43,532 nt of DNA from Alphaproteobacteria bacterium (GTDB lineage: Bacteria; Pseudomonadota; Alphaproteobacteria; Reyranellales; Reyranellaceae): NCBI GenBank assembly GCA_019239835.1, contig JAFAZJ010000269.1, forward strand, positions 1 to 43,532, read 5' to 3'. A model generated the notes under the pieces. The model was given only the letters and a program-made list of their open reading frames with translations, did no database searches and was not told the origin of the DNA. Made by a program: the position numbers and the translations under genes. Below are positions 29,837 to 41,233 of the stretch, in pieces; position 1 is the first letter of the stretch; each line of letters starts with the position of its first letter.

Positions 29837-31729
29837 ATGCGCGTATGGCGTGACATCGCTCTGCTCATGGTCCTCGCGCTGGGCGCCACCGGCGCACAGG
29901 CCCAGGGCACGATCTCCGATCTGCCGCGCAAGGAAACGCTGATCGTCGAGAACCCCGAGGGGACGATCAAGAACGCGGGCTGGTTCAACATCTGGGCGAT
30001 CAACGCCGGCGGCCAGTCGACCGGCCTGCATCAGCTCGGCATGGACACGTTCTGGTACATCGATCCGCAACGCGGCGTCGATGGCGTGTGGGACAACTCG
30101 CTGGCGTCCGAGAAGCCGATCTACAACGCCGACTTCACCGAGATGACGGTGAAGCTGCGCAAGGGCATCTTCTGGAGCGACGGCGTCGAGTTCAGCTCGG
30201 CCGACGTCCTCTTCACCATCCAGACTCACATGAAGACCAACGGCCTGCGCTGGAGCGCACCGATCCAGGTCAACGTCGCCGATGTCGCCGCACCCGACGA
30301 CAGCACCATCGTCTTCAAGCTGAAGAAGCCCAACTCACGCTTCCACGCGCTGTTCACCGTGCGCTGGAACGCGATGTGGATGATGCCCAAGCACATCTTC
30401 GAGAAGGCCGGCGATCCGCTGAAGTTCGCCTTCGATCCGCCGGTGACGCTGGGGGCCTACACGCTCAAATCATATGACCCCAACGGCAAGTGGTTCATCT
30501 GGCAGAAGCGCGAGGACTGGAAGCGTACGACGGTGGCGCGCTTCGGCGAGCCCGGCCCGAAATACGTCGCTTATGTCGATCCCGGCCCGCCGGACAAGCG
30601 CGTGATCGCCCAGCTCAACCACGACCTCGACATCATCCACGACGTGTCGCCGGAGGGTATGTTCACGCTGGCCAAGCAGAGCAAGTCCTCGCATGGCTGG
30701 TTCGCCGGCTTCCCCTATGCGCATCCCGATCCAACCCTGCCGGCGGTGGTGTTCAACACCCAGAACGAGATGTTCAAGAACCGCGACGTGCGCTGGGCGC
30801 TGGCGCTGCTGATCGACATCAAGGCGGTGTCGATGGCGTCGTATCGCGGCGCGGCGACGATCTCGGCGATCGGCGTGCCGCCGACCGGCTCGGCGCCGGA
30901 GGTCTATCACGCGCCACTCGAAGCCTGGCTGAAGGATTTCGAGATCGATACCGGCAAGAGCAAGGTCAAGCCCTACGATCCGATGATCGGCAAGCAGATC
31001 GCCGACATGCTGCGGCCCTCGATGGGCGAGCAGATCCCGACCGACGCCAACGAGATCGCCAAATCCTTCGGCCGTGGCTGGTGGAAGCCCAATCCCAAGG
31101 CGGCGCAGGAGCTGCTCGAGCGCGCCGGTTACGCCAAGCGCGGCGACAAGTGGTACATGCCCGACGGCAAGCCGTTCGTGATCAAGCTGATGGTCGAGGG
31201 CGATGGCCGTCCGGTCATGACGCGCGCCGGCAGCATGATCACCCAGCAATGGCGCCAGTTCGGCATCGATGCCTCGACGGTGGTCGCGCAGGGCAGCATG
31301 GCCGACCGCCGCGCCGCCGGCGATTTCGAGGCGATGATCACCTGGAGCGTCGAGACCTGGGGCGGCCATCCCGATCTCTCGTTCTTCCTCGACAGCTGGC
31401 ATTCGCAGTTCGTCGCCGCGGCCGGCAAGCCGCAGCCGCCGCGCAACTGGCAGCGCTGGAGCAATGCCGAGCTCGACAAGATCATCGAGCAGGTACGTCA
31501 GACCGGCTTCGACGACCCCAAAGGACTCGAGCTCGGCCGCGAGTACGTCAAGCTCGTGGTCCGTGAGATGCCGACGATTCCGCTGATGTCGTACAACGTC
31601 TTCACGGTGATGGACGACACCTACTGGACCGGCTACCCGAACGCCGCGACCGCGCCGTACACGGATCCGGTGCCGAACTGGGCCAACACCAAGTACATGA
31701 TGGTGCGGATCAAGGCGAAGCCGCAGTAG
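29837..31729 (+). CDS. peptide/opine-type ABC transporter substrate-binding protein
   Basis: A 630-residue exported protein (SBP_bac_5 family). ATG 29837 is preferred to ATG 29822 because GGAGGAGG stands just before it. The signal peptide ends near GAQAQ-GTI. The mature protein has LRKGIFWSDGVEFSSADVLFT-like blocks typical of the family, FNTQNEMFKNRDVRWALALL, and the C-terminal MPTIPLMSYNVFTVMDD. It is the first gene of a five-gene importer operon ending in a GH51 arabinofuranosidase. Several proteins of this family bind oligosaccharides instead of peptides, and the enzyme at the end of the operon favours that here. The 7-bp gap to the first permease indicates co-transcription. Confidence 0.92.
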   Translation: MRVWRDIALLMVLALGATGAQAQGTISDLPRKETLIVENPEGTIKNAGWFNIWAINAGGQSTGLHQLGMDTFWYIDPQRGVDGVWDNSLASEKPIYNADFTEMTVKLRKGIFWSDGVEFSSADVLFTIQTHMKTNGLRWSAPIQVNVADVAAPDDSTIVFKLKKPNSRFHALFTVRWNAMWMMPKHIFEKAGDPLKFAFDPPVTLGAYTLKSYDPNGKWFIWQKREDWKRTTVARFGEPGPKYVAYVDPGPPDKRVIAQLNHDLDIIHDVSPEGMFTLAKQSKSSHGWFAGFPYAHPDPTLPAVVFNTQNEMFKNRDVRWALALLIDIKAVSMASYRGAATISAIGVPPTGSAPEVYHAPLEAWLKDFEIDTGKSKVKPYDPMIGKQIADMLRPSMGEQIPTDANEIAKSFGRGWWKPNPKAAQELLERAGYAKRGDKWYMPDGKPFVIKLMVEGDGRPVMTRAGSMITQQWRQFGIDASTVVAQGSMADRRAAGDFEAMITWSVETWGGHPDLSFFLDSWHSQFVAAAGKPQPPRNWQRWSNAELDKIIEQVRQTGFDDPKGLELGREYVKLVVREMPTIPLMSYNVFTVMDDTYWTGYPNAATAPYTDPVPNWANTKYMMVRIKAKPQ

Positions 31730-31736
31730 CGGTGAG

Positions 31737-32741
31737 ATGCCAGGCTACCTGGTCTACCTGCTGACGCGCCTGGGCCAGTTCGCGCTGGTCGTATTCATCG
31801 GCATCAACATTGCGTTCATCGTAACGCACGCCACCCCGATCGATCCGGTCGAGCAGTCGATCGCCGCCGCCACGCAGTTCGGCAGCACCAGCCCCGAGGC
31901 GATTGCGCTGATGCGGCAATCGCTCAAGGAGCTGTACGGGCTCGAGGGCGATCTCGCCCATCAGTACGCGGCATTCTGGAGTCGCATCCTCGTCGGCAAT
32001 TTCGGGCCATCGCTCTCGGCCTTCCCGACACCGGTCTCGGTGCTGATTGGCCGCGCGCTGCCGTGGACGGTGTCGCTGCTGGTGGTGTCGACGGTGCTCA
32101 CCTGGGTGATGGGCAATCTGCTGGGCGGCCTTGCCGGGTATTTCCATCGCAGCCGCGCGCTGCGCCTCGCCGGCATCCTGGCGATGGCCTTCCATCCCAT
32201 CCCTTATTACATCGTCGCCTTCCTGCTGCTGATCGTGTTCGGCCATGTGTGGCCGATCCTGCCGATCAGCGGCGGCTCCAGCATGAACATGACGCAGGAA
32301 TGGAGCTGGGCCTTCGTCGGCAGCGTGGTGAGCCACGCAATCCTGCCGGTCGCCTCGCTGGCCCTGGTCGGGCTGGGCGGCTGGTTCATGGGCATGCGCG
32401 CCCTGGTCTCCAACGTCGTCACCGAAGACTACGTGACCTATGCCGAGCTGGGCGGCGTGGCGCGCCGACGGATCCTCGCCGCCTACGTCATGCGCAACGC
32501 GCTGATGCCACAGGTCACCGGCCTCGCCATGTCGCTGGGCGCGATCTTCAACGGTGCGATCATCACCGAACAGGTCTTCGGCTACCCCGGAATCGGCACC
32601 TTGCTGGTGTCGGCCGTGCATGCCGGCGACTACAGCCTGGTGCTGGGCATCACCACGGTGTCCATCGTCGCGGTATCGATCGCCGTGCTGCTGATCGACC
32701 TGCTCTACCCGCTGCTCGATCCTCGCGTACGGGCGCGCTAG
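31737..32741 (+). CDS. ABC transporter permease (DppB/OppB family)
   Basis: A 334-residue inner-membrane protein with about six helices. The first, at about 10-30 (FALVVFIGINIAFIVTHATP), is typical of DppB proteins. The EAA-type coupling loop is ELGGVARRRILAAYVMRNAL followed by MPQVTGLAM. Helices continue to VSIAVLLIDLLYPLLDPRVR. The length and motifs are normal. It is placed 7 bp after the binding-protein gene and 4 bp before the second permease. Confidence 0.93.
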   Translation: MPGYLVYLLTRLGQFALVVFIGINIAFIVTHATPIDPVEQSIAAATQFGSTSPEAIALMRQSLKELYGLEGDLAHQYAAFWSRILVGNFGPSLSAFPTPVSVLIGRALPWTVSLLVVSTVLTWVMGNLLGGLAGYFHRSRALRLAGILAMAFHPIPYYIVAFLLLIVFGHVWPILPISGGSSMNMTQEWSWAFVGSVVSHAILPVASLALVGLGGWFMGMRALVSNVVTEDYVTYAELGGVARRRILAAYVMRNALMPQVTGLAMSLGAIFNGAIITEQVFGYPGIGTLLVSAVHAGDYSLVLGITTVSIVAVSIAVLLIDLLYPLLDPRVRAR

Positions 32742-32745
32742 CACT

Positions 32746-33597
32746 ATGTGGCGCACGCTTCGCGATCTCCTGCGCTTCAATCGCCAGTTCGCCGCCGGAA
32801 TCGTCCTGCTGGGCATCGTCGCGGCGTTCTCCTGCCTGTCGTTCTTCTCACCCTATCCGCCCAACGACAGCTTCGTCGTGCCGCCCGACGTGCCGCCATC
32901 CTGGGCCTATCCGATGGGCACGACCTCGCGCGGCCAGGATCTGTTCTGGCTGCTGAGCTTCGCGATCCGCAACACGCTGCTGTTCGGCATGGTCGTCGCC
33001 ATCCTGAGCCGCGCGCTGGCGCTGGTGATCGGCCTGGTCGCCGGTTACTCCGGCGGCCTGGTCGATCGCGCGCTGATGTCGATCAACGACACCTTCATCG
33101 TCATCCCCCTCTTCCCCATTCTGGTGCTGTTTTACTTCGTGATGCGTGATCACATGTCGTGGGGCTTGCTGGCCCTGATGATGGCGTGCCTGGGCTGGGC
33201 CTACGACGCACGGCTGATTCGCTCGGTGGCGCTCAGCCTGCGCACCCGCGAGTTCACCCAGACCGGCATCTTCTCCGGCATGAGCACGCGGCAGATCCTG
33301 GTCGAGGAGCACCTGCCCTACGTGCTGCCGATCCTGTTCTCGACCACGATGAACAACATCAACTGGTCGATCGGGCTGGAGGTCACGCTCTCGGTTCTGG
33401 GCTTCACCGACATCAACACGCCGACCATCGGCGTGTTGATCTACTGGGCCAACCAGCACACCGCGCTGGTCGCGGGAATCTGGTGGTGGCTGTTCTTCCC
33501 CGTGCTGCTGGTCGTGATGACCTTCATCGGGCTCTTCCTGCTCGCGGTGTCGATGAACGAGCACATCGACCCGCGCAGCCGGCTGGGACGGAGCTGA
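32746..33597 (+). CDS. ABC transporter permease (DppC/OppC family)
   Basis: A 283-residue inner-membrane protein. The N-terminal cytoplasmic segment and first helix ([20 protein letters not shown]) are followed by the DppC motif [20 protein letters not shown]. The coupling loop lies around [20 protein letters not shown], and the last helix ends in [10 protein letters not shown]. It forms the transmembrane pore with the preceding permease. Its stop is followed two bases later by the ATG of the first ATPase gene. Confidence 0.93.
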   Translation: MWRTLRDLLRFNRQFAAGIVLLGIVAAFSCLSFFSPYPPNDSFVVPPDVPPSWAYPMGTTSRGQDLFWLLSFAIRNTLLFGMVVAILSRALALVIGLVAGYSGGLVDRALMSINDTFIVIPLFPILVLFYFVMRDHMSWGLLALMMACLGWAYDARLIRSVALSLRTREFTQTGIFSGMSTRQILVEEHLPYVLPILFSTTMNNINWSIGLEVTLSVLGFTDINTPTIGVLIYWANQHTALVAGIWWWLFFPVLLVVMTFIGLFLLAVSMNEHIDPRSRLGRS

Positions 33598-33599
33598 CG

Positions 33600-34591
<992 letters not shown>

Positions 34592-34595
<4 letters not shown>

Positions 34596-35431
34596 GCGGC
34601 GCGCTTCTCGACGTCGACAACGTAGTGCGGACCTATAGCGGCGGGCTGCTCACGCGCCGCCGCGTCACTGCCGTCGATGGCGTCAGCCTGCGCCTCGACG
34701 CTGCGCGCCCCGAGATCTTCACCATCGTCGGCGAGTCGGGCAGCGGCAAGACCACGCTGGCACGCATGATCCTCAACATGATCGCGCCGAGCGCCGGTAC
34801 GATCCGCTTCGACGGCACCGACCTGGCCACGATCCGCAGCAGCCGCGCGCGGCTCGCCTTCATGAAGCGGGTGCAGCCGATCTTCCAGAACCCATTCGAG
34901 TCCTTCAATCCGATGAAGCGACTCGATCGTTACCTCTTCGCCACTGGCCGGCGGATGGCGGGCTTGTCCGATACCACCGCGATCGCCGACGCGGCCGACA
35001 CGGCGTTGCGCAGCGTAGGCCTGTCGCTGGCCGAAATCCGCGGTCGGTATCCGCACGAATTATCGGGCGGCCAGCTGCAGCGCGTGGCGATCGCCCGGGC
35101 ACTGATCTCGAAGCCTGCCCTGCTGATCGCCGACGAGCCGGTATCGATGATCGATGCCTCGCTGCGCGCCTCGATCGTCAATCTGTTGCGCGATCTGCGC
35201 GACCGACTGAGCGTGTCGATCATCTACATTACCCACGACCTCGCCACGGCCTACTACATCAGCGACCGCATCATGATCATGCGGCACGGCAAGGCCGTCG
35301 AGGCCGGTGACGCGCGCACGGTGCTCGACGATCCGCAGCACCCCTATTCGCAATTGCTCAAGCAATCGGTTCTGTCGCCCGACCCGCAGCACCGGACGGT
35401 CGGTCGCCAAGGAGGTTCGTCCCATGCGTAA
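34592..35431 (+). CDS. ABC transporter ATP-binding protein (DppF/OppF family)
   Basis: A 279-residue ATPase: Walker [11 protein letters not shown]-loop [13 protein letters not shown], signature LSGGQLQRV, Walker [10 protein letters not shown] and H-loop THDLAT. It pairs with the preceding ATPase to energise the importer. It lacks the long Cys-rich C-terminal tail of the partner. Its final eight bases overlap the arabinofuranosidase start, and the AGGAGGT ribosome site of that gene is inside this coding region. This ties the enzyme to the transporter. Confidence 0.93.
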
Positions 35432-36974
35432 CGTCGACGTTCGGCTTCATCGCGATTTCGCGATCGGCACCACTCATCCCCGGCTGTTCGGCGCCTTCAT
35501 CGAGCACCTCGGCCGCTGCGTCTACGGCGGCATCTTCGAGCCGGGACACAAGACCGCCGATGCCAAAGGCTTCCGCCAGGACGTGCTGGAGCTGGTGCGC
35601 GAGCTCGCGCCGACGATCATGCGCTATCCCGGCGGCAACTTCGTCTCCGGCTACAACTGGGAAGACGGGGTCGGGCCCGTGGCCAATCGCCCACGCCGTC
35701 TCGATCTCGCCTGGATGTCGACCGAGACCAACGAATTCGGCACCAACGAGTTCATCGACTGGTGCCGCGTCGCCGGCATCGAGCCGATGCTGGCGGTCAA
35801 TCTCGGCACGCGTAACGGCGACGCCGCGCGCAACATGCTGGAGTACTGCAATCACCCCGGCGGCACAGCGCTCTCGGACCTGCGGCGCAGCCACGGATGG
35901 GAGAAGCCGCATGGTGTGAAGTTCTGGTGCCTCGGCAACGAGATGGACGGGCCGTGGCAGATGGAGGCCAAGACGGCGACGGAATACGGCCGAATCGCCC
36001 TGGAAGCGGCCAAGATGATGCGCTGGATCGATCCCTCGATCGAGCTTGCGGCCTGCGGCTCATCCGGCCGGCGCATGCCGACCTTCGGCGCCTGGGAAGA
36101 GACCGTGCTCGACCACACGTTCGATCAGGTCGAGTACATCTCGCTGCACACCTATCTCAACAACTACGACGCCGACACGCCGGCGTTCCTCGCCAGCTGC
36201 GACCTGATGGACAGCTTCATCGACGAGGTGGTGGCGATCGCCGATTCGGTCGCCGCCCGCCGCCGCTCGGCCAAGCGCATCATGCTGAGCTTCGACGAAT
36301 GGAACGTCTGGTACCGCACGCGCCGCAACCGCGCCGCGCGCGTGAAGGAAGGCTGGCCCGTGGCGCCGCCGATCCTCGAGGAGATCTACAACGTCGAGGA
36401 TGCGCTGGCCTTCGGTGGCTGCTGCATCTCGTTGCTCAACCACGCCGACCGCGTCACCGCCGCTTGCCTCGCGCAACTCGTCAACGTCATCGCGCCGATC
36501 ATGACCGAGACAGGCGGGCCGGCGTGGCGCCAGACGATCTTTCATCCCTTCGCGCATTTCAGCCGCATGGGCCGTGGCCGTGTCCTGCGCACGCAGATCG
36601 ATTCGCCGACCTATGCCGCGCGGTACAACGATCCCAACGGACCGCGCGATGAGTTCTTCGCGATGCCTGAGGTGCCCTATCTCAAGCTTGCAGCCGTCCA
36701 CGATCCCGACGGCCATACGCTGACGCTCTTCGCCTTGAATCGCAGCCTCACCGAGCCCCTGCCCTTGCGTCTGCAGGCAGCGGGGTTCAACGGGCTGGCG
36801 ATCAAGCAGGCGTTGCAGCTGTGCGACGCGGATCTCAAGGCCGTCAACACCCGGCAGAATCCCGATCGCGTCGCGCCCACGCGGCTGGCGGCGGCTCGTA
36901 CCAATGGCGCGGCGTTGGAGGCGGAGCTGGCGCCGGCATCCTGGAACGTTATCCAGATGACGACCGCTGGCTGA
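35424..36974 (+). CDS. alpha-L-arabinofuranosidase, GH51
   Basis: A 516-residue cytoplasmic enzyme; there is no signal peptide. The fold starts LFGAFIEHLGRCVYGGIFEP, the typical GH51 N-terminus. The acid/base is E173 in LGNEMDGPWQ, and the nucleophile is E292 in LSFDEWNVWYR, almost at the positions of the Geobacillus enzyme (E175/E294). A C-terminal beta-sandwich follows to the end. It removes alpha-L-arabinofuranosyl units from arabino- or arabinoxylo-oligosaccharides. ATG 35424 has AGGAGGT seven bases upstream and overlaps the ATPase gene. The position in a Dpp-type operon suggests hydrolysis of the imported sugar. A terminator-like hairpin follows at once. Confidence 0.93.
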   Translation: MRNVDVRLHRDFAIGTTHPRLFGAFIEHLGRCVYGGIFEPGHKTADAKGFRQDVLELVRELAPTIMRYPGGNFVSGYNWEDGVGPVANRPRRLDLAWMSTETNEFGTNEFIDWCRVAGIEPMLAVNLGTRNGDAARNMLEYCNHPGGTALSDLRRSHGWEKPHGVKFWCLGNEMDGPWQMEAKTATEYGRIALEAAKMMRWIDPSIELAACGSSGRRMPTFGAWEETVLDHTFDQVEYISLHTYLNNYDADTPAFLASCDLMDSFIDEVVAIADSVAARRRSAKRIMLSFDEWNVWYRTRRNRAARVKEGWPVAPPILEEIYNVEDALAFGGCCISLLNHADRVTAACLAQLVNVIAPIMTETGGPAWRQTIFHPFAHFSRMGRGRVLRTQIDSPTYAARYNDPNGPRDEFFAMPEVPYLKLAAVHDPDGHTLTLFALNRSLTEPLPLRLQAAGFNGLAIKQALQLCDADLKAVNTRQNPDRVAPTRLAAARTNGAALEAELAPASWNVIQMTTAG

Positions 36975-36982
36975 GAGGCTTA

Positions 36983-37009
36983 CAGCGGCTCCCCACGCGG
37001 GAGCCGCTG
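36983..37009. terminator. strong hairpin between convergent genes
   Basis: CAGCGGCTCCC and GGGAGCCGCTG form a perfect 11-bp stem with a 5-nt loop, 8 bp after the arabinofuranosidase stop and 10 bp from the stop of the convergent aldolase gene. The following bases are not a clear U-run on either strand, so it may block from both sides or only protect mRNA ends. Confidence 0.65.
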
Positions 37010-37019
37010 TCGTATGGCC

Positions 37020-37787
37020 TTACTTCGACTTTGCCTTGAGCTCTTCGAGCTGCGCCCGCGCGCCTGCAATCATGCAGGACAGATCGGACGTCAGCATCAC
37101 CATGTCGAAGCCACGCTTCACCGCACCTGCCGCGAACGGAGCGGCCGCGCAGTGCATGACGCACTTGATGCCGGCCTTGTGCGCCGTGTCCCGGATCTTG
37201 TCGCACGTCGCCATGTGGAGCGGATCCGGGTTATCGCCACGGGGTGGCAGACCCAGGGCGAACGACAGGTCGGCTGGCCCGATGTAAACCGCATCCAGGC
37301 CGGGTGTGGCGCAGATCGCGTCGAGGTTCGCGAGACCCTGCTTGGTCTCGATCATGGCCATGACGACGATCTCGTTGTTGGCGTTGGCCACATAGTCGGA
37401 GCCGCCGTACTGCGAGGCGCGCACGGGCCCATTGGAGCGCATGCCGACGGGCGGATAACGGCACGCCGCCACCGCCATCGCCGCTTCCTCGGCGGTATTC
37501 ACCAGCGGCACGATGATGGCGTACGCGCCAAGGTCCAGCGCTTTCATGATCGCCGCCGGCTCGTTCCAGGCGACGCGCACGACCGGGACGGTGTCCGTCT
37601 GCGAGATCGCCTGCAGCATCGGCGCCACGTCCCGCATCTCGGCCGTGCCGTGCTGCAGGTCGACGCACAGGGCGTCGAAGCCCAGACGCGCCATGACCTC
37701 GGCGGTAAATCCGTGCGAGACGGAGAGCCAGCCCAGCGTCACGCATTTCCCCTCACGCCACATCTGCTTGATCTTGTTCGGTCGCAT
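37020..37787 (-). CDS. HpcH/HpaI aldolase / citrate-lyase-beta family protein
   Basis: A 255-residue TIM-barrel enzyme. Family motifs are LGWLSVSHGFTAEVMARLGF, DALCVDLQHG, PLVNTAEEA, VMAMIETKQGL with the metal-binding Glu, and GLDAVYIGPADLS with the metal Asp region. Members perform class II retro-aldol cleavage of 2-keto-hydroxy acids to pyruvate or glyoxylate plus an aldehyde. The start ATG 37787 is preceded by GGGAGGAGA. It lies 44 bp downstream of the carboxylase gene on the same strand, so both may be co-transcribed. The natural substrate is not known. Confidence 0.9.
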   Translation of the reverse strand: MRPNKIKQMWREGKCVTLGWLSVSHGFTAEVMARLGFDALCVDLQHGTAEMRDVAPMLQAISQTDTVPVVRVAWNEPAAIMKALDLGAYAIIVPLVNTAEEAAMAVAACRYPPVGMRSNGPVRASQYGGSDYVANANNEIVVMAMIETKQGLANLDAICATPGLDAVYIGPADLSFALGLPPRGDNPDPLHMATCDKIRDTAHKAGIKCVMHCAAAPFAAGAVKRGFDMVMLTSDLSCMIAGARAQLEELKAKSK

Positions 37788-37831
37788 CGTCTCTCCTCCC
37801 GTCTATTCCTCGTCGGCCAGCTTACTGACGA

Positions 37832-40800
37832 TCACCACGTATCGACAAAGGGATACTTCTTCGTCGTCCGCACCGGCAGCGGCGGCAACCGCTTCAATCC
37901 ATTGACGATCCATTGGCGCGTGGCGGCGGGATCGACCACGTCGTCGATGCCACCGCCCATGACGGCGTTGACCGCCTTCGCCGTGTCGTAAGCCTCGGCC
38001 GTCCGCCGCTGGAACTCGGCGAGCCGCGCGCCCGGATCCTCAATCGCCATCAGCTCCTTGCGGTAGCCGAGCTTGACCGATCCCTCGATATTCATGCCGG
38101 CGAACTCCGCGGTCGGCCAGGCGATGGAAAAGAAGCCGACCAGCGAGCCCGCACCCAGCATCGCCTGCGCGCCCAGACCGTAGGCCTTGCGAACAACCAC
38201 GGTGAACAAGGGCGCGGTCATGTTGGCGCCGACGTTGAACAGCCGCGTGCAGTGACGCACCAGCGCGGTGCGCTCGACATCGGGGCCGACCATGATGCCC
38301 GGGCAGTCGATCAGGTTGAGCACCGGGATGTCGAAGGCGTCGCAGAGCTGCATAAACCGCGCGCCCTTGTCGGACCCGTCGGAATCGATCGCGCCCGCGA
38401 GATGGTGCGGGTTGTTGGCGATCACGCCCATCGGCCGCCCCTCGAAGCGGGCAAACGCGGTGATGATCCCGATGCCGAATTTCGGGCGAATCTCCAGCAC
38501 GGAGTCCTTGTCGGCGAGCGTATGCAGGATCTGGCGCATGTCGTAGAGCCGCAGCCGGTTCTCCGGCACCGCTGACCGCAGCTTGCGCTGATCATGCGCC
38601 TCGAACTGGCTGATCCTGCCCTGGAAGTACGACAGGTACTTCTTCACGGTGTCGACTGCTTCGAACTCGTCCTTCACGAGGATGTCGACGACACCATTCG
38701 GCACCTGGAACGACATCGGGCCGACTTCTTCCGGCGTATAGATGCCCAGGCCGCCACCCTCGATCATCGCCGGCCCGCCCATCGCCAGGGTCGAGCCTTC
38801 CGTCGCGATGATGACGTCGGCGCAGGCCACCAACGCCGTGTTGCCGGCAAAGCAGCGGCCGTTGACCACCGAGATCATCGGCACCAGGCCGGAGAGCTGC
38901 GAGTAGGTCGTGAAGGTGTGGGTATCGATCGCAACGCGCGGGCCGATGTGATCGTCACCAGGCCTGCCGCCGCCACCTTCGCCGAACAGGATCATCGGCA
39001 GGCGGAAGCGATGTGCCAGCTCGAACATCCGATCCTGCTTGTAGTGGTTGCGACCGCCCTGCGTGCCCGCCAGCACCGTATAGTCGTAGTGCACCAGGGC
39101 GGCGCGCGATTGCGTTTCGTCGAACAGGTGGCCGTTGATCGTGCACATGCCGGCAACCACGCCGTCCGCCGGCGTGTTTCTGCGCAGTGCGTCCATCGAG
39201 TTGCGTTGATGCTGGCGCGCCACGATCAGCGGCCAGTACTCGTCGAACGAGCCCGGATCGACCAGCCGGTCGATGTTCTCGCGCGGCATTTTGAAGCCGT
39301 TCTTGCGACGCCGGGCGACGGCCTCCGGCCGGTTCTCGTCCAGGGTCATCGCGTGGCGCGCGATGTTCTCCTTCAGATCGTCGCGAATGTGATCGAGGTC
39401 GATCGCCTCGGTCGCAGCGACAGCGGCATCCCCGATGTCGGCCTGCTGCACGAAAACGATCGGAAAGCCCTCGCGCACCACGTCGCCCGCCGCCATCGTG
39501 ATCCCGCGAATGATGCCGGCGTGCGGTGCGGCGATGACATGCTCCATCTTCATCGCTTCGACGACCGCGACCTGCTGGCCGCTACGCACGGTCTCGCCTT
39601 CCGCGACATTGATCGCAACGATCGTGCCTTGGATCGGCGAGGCCACGCCGACCGATCCATCCGGCCCCGTCATGTCGGGGGCATCGGCCTCGTCAGCCGA
39701 CTGCGTATTTCGCTCCGCCTTCACAGCGGCGTCATGGGCAAAGAGTGCCAAGGGATCCTTGCTCTTGACCGCAGCGCCGGCATGGCCAGATCCCCGCGCC
39801 GCCGATGCCGCCGCGCCTTGCACGAAGCGCTGCCGTTGCTCCACGGGCGCCGCGAGCGTCGCAAGATGCTCATCGAGCCAGCGGGTATGAACCTTGCCGG
39901 CCACGAAGTCGGGATGCGTGAGCACATTGCGCAGAAACGCGATGTTGGTGCCGACTCCCTCCAGCCGGAACTCGCTCAACGCACGCGTGACTCGCGCTAC
40001 GGCATCGGCGAAATCCGGAGAGGGCGAATGAGCGATGACCTTCGCCAGCAGCGAGTCGAAAGCGTTCGACGTGCGATAGCCGGTGTAGCCGAATCCATCG
40101 GTGCGCACGCCCGGCCCGTTGGGTGCCTCATAGACCGTCAGCGTCCCGCTGCTTGGCCGAACCGTTCCGTCGGATCCGATCGTCTCCATGTTAACCCGCG
40201 CCTGGATCGCATATCCGCGTGGGGCGAGAGCCTTGCTATGGTCGAGGCCCATTTCCTTCAGCGTCTTTCCCTGCGCAAGGCGGATCTGCGACTGCACCAG
40301 GTCGACACCCGTCACCGCCTCGGTAACCGTATGCTCGACCTGCAGCCGTGCATTGGCCTCGATGAACGCAAACGATTGCGCACCGGCACGACCTGAGACA
40401 TCGACCAGGAACTCGAACGTGCCGAGATTGCTGTAGCCGACGCCCTTTGCCAGACGGACGGCCGACTCGATGATCTGGCGGCGCAGGCCATCGTCCAGGT
40501 TGGGGGCGGGCGCAATCTCGATGATCTTCTGGAAGCGCCGCTGAACGCTGCACTCGCGTTCACCGAGGGCCGCGATGGCGCCGGTCCGGTCGCCGAGAAT
40601 CTGGACCTCGACATGGCGGGCTCGCGTGATCAGCTCTTCCACGTAGAGCTCGTCGCGACCAAAGGCGGCGCGAGCCTCGGAGCGACAGCGCTCGAACGTT
40701 TGCTCGATCTCCCCGGCCGTCAGGACCACCCGGGTTCCGCGCCCGCCGCCGCCCGCCAGCGCCTTGATGATCATGGCGCCGCCCGAGCCGAGCGACGCGA

Positions 40801-41233
40801 AGAATTCCTTCGCTTCGGCAAGCGTAATCGCGTGATCAAGGCCGCGTATCACGGGCACGGAGGCTGCAGCCGCGGCCTGACGCGCGCGCGCCTTGTCGCC
40901 GAACAAATCGAGGTGCTTCACCTGCGGTCCGACGAATGTCAGGCCCGCGTCCGCGCATGCCCGAGCGAAATCGCCGCGCTCGGCAAGGAAACCATAGCCG
41001 GGATGGACGGCGTCGCAGCCCGAGGCCTTCGCAGCGGCGATGACCCAATCCATGTTGAGATAGGCAGCAGCACCCTGTCCGGGCAGCGCCTGGGCCTCGT
41101 CCGTCACCCGCAGATGCAGGCTGTTCGCATCGTCCTCGGAATACACCGCCACGGTCGGCAGCCCCATGTCGGTAGCAGCGCGTGCGATGCGTATGGCGAT
41201 TTCACCGCGATTGGCGATCAAGAGCCTGTTCAT
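37832..41233 (-). CDS. single-chain biotin-dependent acyl-CoA carboxylase (BC-BCCP-CT, LCC type)
   Basis: A 1133-residue fusion. Biotin carboxylase covers about 1-450, from NRLLIANRGEIAIRIAR and the ATP-grasp loop AGGGGRGTRV to ARLQVEHTVTEAVTG. The biotin carrier domain at about 530-600 has VVEAMKMEHV with biotinyl-Lys562. The carboxyltransferase at about 620-1133 has GRCFAGNTALVACAD and MLGAGSLVGFFSIAWPTAE. This order in one chain resembles the long-chain acyl-CoA carboxylases described from Mycobacterium avium and Rhodopseudomonas palustris; most acyl-CoA carboxylases are split in two subunits. ATG 41233 is chosen; TTG 41242 is in frame and also plausible. The substrate could be a short, medium or long acyl-CoA. 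Confidence 0.9.
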   Translation of the reverse strand: MNRLLIANRGEIAIRIARAATDMGLPTVAVYSEDDANSLHLRVTDEAQALPGQGAAAYLNMDWVIAAAKASGCDAVHPGYGFLAERGDFARACADAGLTFVGPQVKHLDLFGDKARARQAAAAASVPVIRGLDHAITLAEAKEFFASLGSGGAMIIKALAGGGGRGTRVVLTAGEIEQTFERCRSEARAAFGRDELYVEELITRARHVEVQILGDRTGAIAALGERECSVQRRFQKIIEIAPAPNLDDGLRRQIIESAVRLAKGVGYSNLGTFEFLVDVSGRAGAQSFAFIEANARLQVEHTVTEAVTGVDLVQSQIRLAQGKTLKEMGLDHSKALAPRGYAIQARVNMETIGSDGTVRPSSGTLTVYEAPNGPGVRTDGFGYTGYRTSNAFDSLLAKVIAHSPSPDFADAVARVTRALSEFRLEGVGTNIAFLRNVLTHPDFVAGKVHTRWLDEHLATLAAPVEQRQRFVQGAAASAARGSGHAGAAVKSKDPLALFAHDAAVKAERNTQSADEADAPDMTGPDGSVGVASPIQGTIVAINVAEGETVRSGQQVAVVEAMKMEHVIAAPHAGIIRGITMAAGDVVREGFPIVFVQQADIGDAAVAATEAIDLDHIRDDLKENIARHAMTLDENRPEAVARRRKNGFKMPRENIDRLVDPGSFDEYWPLIVARQHQRNSMDALRRNTPADGVVAGMCTINGHLFDETQSRAALVHYDYTVLAGTQGGRNHYKQDRMFELAHRFRLPMILFGEGGGGRPGDDHIGPRVAIDTHTFTTYSQLSGLVPMISVVNGRCFAGNTALVACADVIIATEGSTLAMGGPAMIEGGGLGIYTPEEVGPMSFQVPNGVVDILVKDEFEAVDTVKKYLSYFQGRISQFEAHDQRKLRSAVPENRLRLYDMRQILHTLADKDSVLEIRPKFGIGIITAFARFEGRPMGVIANNPHHLAGAIDSDGSDKGARFMQLCDAFDIPVLNLIDCPGIMVGPDVERTALVRHCTRLFNVGANMTAPLFTVVVRKAYGLGAQAMLGAGSLVGFFSIAWPTAEFAGMNIEGSVKLGYRKELMAIEDPGARLAEFQRRTAEAYDTAKAVNAVMGGGIDDVVDPAATRQWIVNGLKRLPPLPVRTTKKYPFVDTW

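Noticed and set aside
38594-40396. 600-codon plus-strand frame opposite the carboxylase
   Set aside because: Shadow frame; the minus strand has complete BC, BCCP and CT motifs over the same bases.
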